DNA from: JANQIO01 sp043513815 | Lineage (GTDB): Bacteria > Pseudomonadota > Gammaproteobacteria > Pseudomonadales > Halieaceae | Assembly: GCA_043513815.1 (NCBI GenBank) | Contig: CP121313.1 | Span: 2,480,001-2,544,000, forward strand | DNA length: 64,000 bases | Direction: 5' to 3' | Shown here: positions 60,764-64,000 of the stretch, in pieces | Numbering within the stretch: position 1 is the stretch's first letter | Layout: each line of letters starts with the position of its first letter | Made by a program: the position numbers and the translations under genes | The notes under the pieces: generated by a model | Databases searched by the model: none | The model's input: only the letters and a program-made list of their open reading frames with translations | Told to the model about the DNA's origin: nothing

Positions 60764-63057
60764 TGACAATGACCGGCGCCCAGGCCATAGCCGTGATCGA
60801 GCGCCGCCGCCTGCGGGTGCGCGGGCTGGTGCAGGGTGTGGGCTTTCGCCCCCATGTCTACCGCTGTGCCCGGCGCCTGGGTATCAGTGGTTTTGTGCAG
60901 AACGGGCCGGACGGGGTAGTGATCGAAGCCGAAGGAATCGATCTAGACGGGTTTGTCAGCTCTCTGCGAAACGGAGCACCGCCACTGGCGCGCATTCAAC
61001 ACTTGCAGGAGAGTCCCCTGCCCGTACTCGACAGTGACGGATTTGAGATTCGCGATAACGCCGCCGGCGCTCTGGCTAGCGCGGCAATTCCTGCCGATAC
61101 CGGACTTTGCGAAACCTGCCTGGGCGAACTGTTCGATCCCGACAACAGGCGCCACCTGCACCCATTCATTGCCTGTGCTAATTGCGGGCCACGCTACACC
61201 ATGACCCGCCGGCTACCCTACGATCGAGCCGCCACCAGCATGGATGACTTCCCGCTCTGCGCTGAATGCGACAGTGAATACAGGGACCCGAACAGCCGCC
61301 GCTTTCATGCGGAACCCACCTGCTGCCACCATTGTGGACCACAACTGTCTCACTCCCTGGCCGATGCGGCAGGAGCCATCAGTGATGGCAAAATCGTCGC
61401 GATCAAAGGCCTCGGCGGCTTCCACCTTGCCTGCGATGCCCGCAATGCCCAGGCCATCTCGCGACTGCGCGACAACAAGCGCCGCGACGGCAAGCCGTTT
61501 GCGGTCATGGTGCTGAACGCTGCCAGCGCAGAGCGCTATGCCATACTCTGCGATACCGAGCGCGATTGCCTCGAGCGCCCTGAACGCCCGATCGTGGTCC
61601 TTGAAGGCCGTAGCGTTTTACCCGACGTGCTATCCCCTGGGCTTTCAAGCGTTGGACTGTTACTGCCCTACAACGCAATCCACTACCTTTTGTTCCACGC
61701 GCTACTTGGCGCCCCTGAAGGCAACCGCTGGTTAGCGCAATCCCAGGACACGGCGCTGGTCATGACCAGCGCCAATCTCAGTGGCGATCCATTGATTACC
61801 GATAATGCCCAGGCCCAGCAGCAGTTGGCCGGCGTGGCCGATCTGGTTGTGGTACATGATCGGGACATCGCCGCTCGCGCAGACGACTCGGTATTGCGGG
61901 TCATCGACAACACGCCGAGATTGATTCGCCGGGCCCGCGGCTATGTGCCAATTGCCATCCCGCTGGCCTCCGAGGGTCCTGCAGTGCTCGGGGTTGGCGC
62001 CCACCTCAAAAACAGCGTGACGCTATTACGCGGCAGAGAGGCCTGGCTATCGCCACACATCGGCGACCTCGACACCCCGGCCACCATCCGCTTCCAGCGT
62101 GACAGTATCGAACAACTGCTGCAGATGCTGGAAACGAGACCTGCAGCCATCGCCTGTGACTGGCACCGCGACTACGCCGCAACACGCCTGGCCGAGCAAA
62201 TGGCGCAGGAATGCGAAGTCGCGCTGCCGCTGCTGCGCATCCAGCACCATCATGCTCACCTGGCCGCTGTGCTCGCCACCAGCGGACACGAAGGGCCGGC
62301 ACTGGGCATTGCCCTGGACGGACATGGCGTTGGCGCCGACGGTGCTTCCTGGGGCGGCGAACTAATGCGATTGCAGGGCAGCCGCTTTACACGGCTCGGT
62401 CATTTTTCCCCGCTCCCGGTCGCCGGCGGTGATCGCGCGGCACGGGAACCCTGGCGCATGGCGGCCGGCGCACTACAGCTACTCGGTCGAGGTCAGGAAA
62501 TAGAAAAGCGCTTTGTCGAAGAACCGCTGGCGCCAGCACTGATGGCACTGCTTGCGGAAGATAAAGTCCCGACAACAACGGCCGCGGGCCGCCTGTTTGA
62601 TGCCGCCGCCGCCCTGCTCGGCGTCAACACTCGCGCCGCCTATGAAGGCGAAGCACCCATGCAGCTGGAAGCTCTGGTCAGCAAGCCGCTGGTGCTGAAC
62701 GACGGCTACCGGCTTGAAGACGGAACCCTGGATTTTAGCCCGCTGCTGGCAGCACTGGCTGACTGCGACGACCCGGTCATGGGGGCCAGCCTGTTCCACG
62801 GCACACTGATCGAAGCCCTGACAAGATGGGCGGTACACGCGGCGGACACCACCGGTATTGACACCATTGCGCTGGCCGGCGGTTGCTTTCTCAATCGCCA
62901 TCTCGCCGCGCAAATTCCGGCTCGCCTGCGGTCCGCGGGACTGGTACCCCTGTTACCTACCAGCGTGCCACCCAACGACGGCAGTATCAGCCTGGGCCAG
63001 GCCTGGGTGGCCCGCCGACGGCTGCTGGAATCCGCGAACTCGCTGGAGATGAACTGA
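60763..63057 (+). CDS. hypF: HypF carbamoyltransferase
   Basis: A 764-residue enzyme that makes the cyanide ligand precursor (HypE thiocarbamate) from carbamoyl phosphate. N-terminal acylphosphatase domain (RVRGLVQGVGFRPHVYR), two zinc fingers (CETC..CANC and CAEC..CCHHC), YrdC-like domain (about 200-390) and Kae1-like domain (HHHAHLAAVLATSGHEGP, LALDGHGVG). Full length. Confidence 0.96.
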   Translation: MTMTGAQAIAVIERRRLRVRGLVQGVGFRPHVYRCARRLGISGFVQNGPDGVVIEAEGIDLDGFVSSLRNGAPPLARIQHLQESPLPVLDSDGFEIRDNAAGALASAAIPADTGLCETCLGELFDPDNRRHLHPFIACANCGPRYTMTRRLPYDRAATSMDDFPLCAECDSEYRDPNSRRFHAEPTCCHHCGPQLSHSLADAAGAISDGKIVAIKGLGGFHLACDARNAQAISRLRDNKRRDGKPFAVMVLNAASAERYAILCDTERDCLERPERPIVVLEGRSVLPDVLSPGLSSVGLLLPYNAIHYLLFHALLGAPEGNRWLAQSQDTALVMTSANLSGDPLITDNAQAQQQLAGVADLVVVHDRDIAARADDSVLRVIDNTPRLIRRARGYVPIAIPLASEGPAVLGVGAHLKNSVTLLRGREAWLSPHIGDLDTPATIRFQRDSIEQLLQMLETRPAAIACDWHRDYAATRLAEQMAQECEVALPLLRIQHHHAHLAAVLATSGHEGPALGIALDGHGVGADGASWGGELMRLQGSRFTRLGHFSPLPVAGGDRAAREPWRMAAGALQLLGRGQEIEKRFVEEPLAPALMALLAEDKVPTTTAAGRLFDAAAALLGVNTRAAYEGEAPMQLEALVSKPLVLNDGYRLEDGTLDFSPLLAALADCDDPVMGASLFHGTLIEALTRWAVHAADTTGIDTIALAGGCFLNRHLAAQIPARLRSAGLVPLLPTSVPPNDGSISLGQAWVARRRLLESANSLEMN

Positions 63058-63287
63058 TGTGCCTCGCCATACCTGTCTGCATTACTGAAATCGTTGATGA
63101 TGAGCGCGCCCTTGCGTCATCTGGTGGTGTCATTCGAGAAATCAACACAGCGCTGGTCGATGACCTGGTCGTAGGAGACTACGTCATTCTGCACGTGGGT
63201 TACGCCCTGTCGCGTCTGGACCAGCAGGAAGCGGAGCGTACCCTCGCTGCCATGAGCGACGGTGAAGCCCTGGAGGCCAGCCTGTGA
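63057..63287 (+). CDS. hypC: HypC hydrogenase chaperone (short form)
   Basis: A 76-residue HypC with MCLAIPVCI (Cys2) and VVGDYVILHVGYALSRLD. It carries the Fe(CN)2CO group with HypD. Distinct from the long HupF-type paralogue at 56279. Linked to hypF (TGATG) and hypD (GTGA). Confidence 0.95.
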   Translation: MCLAIPVCITEIVDDERALASSGGVIREINTALVDDLVVGDYVILHVGYALSRLDQQEAERTLAAMSDGEALEASL

Positions 63288-64000
63288 AATACGTTGATGA
63301 GTTCCGCGACGGCGAGCGAGCCAAAGCACTGGGCGACGCCATTGCCGCAGCAGCCAGCAGTGGTCGCGAATATCGGTTGATGGAATTCTGCGGTGGACAC
63401 ACCCACGCAGTATTTCGCTATGGTGTGCCCGACCTGTTGCCCGCCAATGTAGAACTGATCCACGGGCCGGGATGCCCGGTTTGCGTGCTGCCTATCGGTC
63501 GCCTGGACATGGCCATACGGCTGGCCTCCGACCACCCCGAAGTGATTCTTGCCTCCTATGGAGACATGCTGCGAGTACCGGGCAGCAAGGGTGTGAGCCT
63601 GATGAAGGCGAAGGCAGACGGGGCCGATGTGCGCATGGTCTACTCTGTCAGTGACGCGCTCGATCTGGCGCGTACCCATCCGCAACGCCAGGTCGTGTTC
63701 TTCGGCATCGGTTTTGAAACCACCACGCCGCCGACGGCACTGGGCATCCTGCAGGCCGAAGCCGAGAAGCTCGGGAATTTCAGCGTGTTCTGCAACCATG
63801 TGCTTACGCCGGCGGCGATGAACGCCATCCTTGCCGTCGACGATGGCGATGTGCCGGTGGAAGTGGACGGTTTCATCGGTCCAGCACATGTCAGCGTGGT
63901 GATCGGCTCCGACGCCTATCGATTCTGCGCGGCGCATCACCAGAAACCGGTCGTCATTGCCGGGTTCGAACCGCTGGACGTACTGCAGTCGATTCTGATG
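63284..64000 (+). CDS. hypD: HypD hydrogenase maturation protein (N-terminal part, runs off right edge)
   Basis: The first 239 residues of HypD are visible from GTG 63284: RLMEFCGGHTHAV, HGPGCPVCVLP, GIGFETTTPPTA. It binds a [4Fe-4S] cluster and builds the Fe(CN)2CO unit with HypC. The rest, and presumably hypE, lies beyond base 64000. Confidence 0.95.
   Translation, partial: MKYVDEFRDGERAKALGDAIAAAASSGREYRLMEFCGGHTHAVFRYGVPDLLPANVELIHGPGCPVCVLPIGRLDMAIRLASDHPEVILASYGDMLRVPGSKGVSLMKAKADGADVRMVYSVSDALDLARTHPQRQVVFFGIGFETTTPPTALGILQAEAEKLGNFSVFCNHVLTPAAMNAILAVDDGDVPVEVDGFIGPAHVSVVIGSDAYRFCAAHHQKPVVIAGFEPLDVLQSILM

Noticed and set aside
1..64000. tRNA, rRNA, CRISPR, insertion sequence or prophage genes
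   Set aside because: No cloverleaf-like cluster, regular spaced repeat, transposase or integrase was seen on either strand.

Overview
The window looks like chromosome of a free-living, probably marine, aerobic gammaproteobacterium. Gene content (steroid/terpenoid-type P450, Rieske oxygenase and CoA-ligase genes, wax ester synthase, laminarinase-like GH16, complete phage-shock operon, hydrogen-oxidising [NiFe]-hydrogenase) and fairly GC-rich composition would fit the Halieaceae/OM60-NOR5 group, but that placement is inference. I see no rRNA, tRNA, CRISPR array, insertion sequence or prophage.

Layout. 1-11.3 kb: a catabolic block, mostly on the minus strand (P450, Rieske oxygenase, TesB thioesterase, HAD phosphatase, PepD, acyl-CoA ligase, GT-C membrane protein), with a divergent TetR regulator over a near-perfect 24-bp palindrome, and an old-yellow-enzyme gene. 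11.4-17.5 kb: a seven-gene operon with overlapping or nearly touching genes (DUF1445 ycsI, pxpA, pxpB, pxpC, DUF4392 D-glutamate cyclase-like, D-amino acid aminotransferase, alanine racemase) that appears to join D-glutamate, 5-oxoproline and D-alanine metabolism; this is my leading candidate for an under-described system. 17.5-21.3 kb: a large AsmA/TamB-like protein, followed by three stacked repeat types (22-bp tandem, 28-bp-arm inverted repeat, 58-bp hairpin tandem). 21.7-33.1 kb: assorted genes (zinc ribbon, BtrH-like, HEWLH membrane protein, Ppx, lipoproteins, frameshifted haloalkane dehalogenase, CBS protein, lipoprotein penicillin-type acylase, metallo-beta-lactamase-fold hydrolase, WS/DGAT). 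33.4-36.4 kb: phage-shock operon with sigma-54 promoter, enhancer-like repeats and a frameshifted pspF. 36.4-40.6 kb: LuxR regulator, succinate-semialdehyde-type dehydrogenase, and a GH16 lipoprotein carrying a c-type heme motif.

40.8-46.6 kb: an apparently acquired, AT-richer peptide-bacteriocin cluster: HlyD adaptor, C39-peptidase ABC exporter, two double-glycine-leader peptides, a small candidate immunity protein and a HELLH membrane protein, with hairpins between genes. 46.6-51.8 kb: glpK with an overlapping aldehyde dehydrogenase, acyl-CoA dehydrogenase, a DUF1428 remnant and a nickel-permease-like gene. 52.0-64.0 kb: an O2-tolerant (group 1d type) membrane-bound [NiFe]-hydrogenase locus, hupSLC-D-F-G-H-IJ-K then hypA-B-F-C-D, running off the right edge. 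The small subunit has all six proximal-cluster cysteines at a constant offset from E. coli Hyd-1.

Three genes (dehalogenase, pspF, DUF1428 remnant) each carry one apparent single-base insertion. This may mean real decay or base-calling errors and should be settled before either gene loss or function is claimed.
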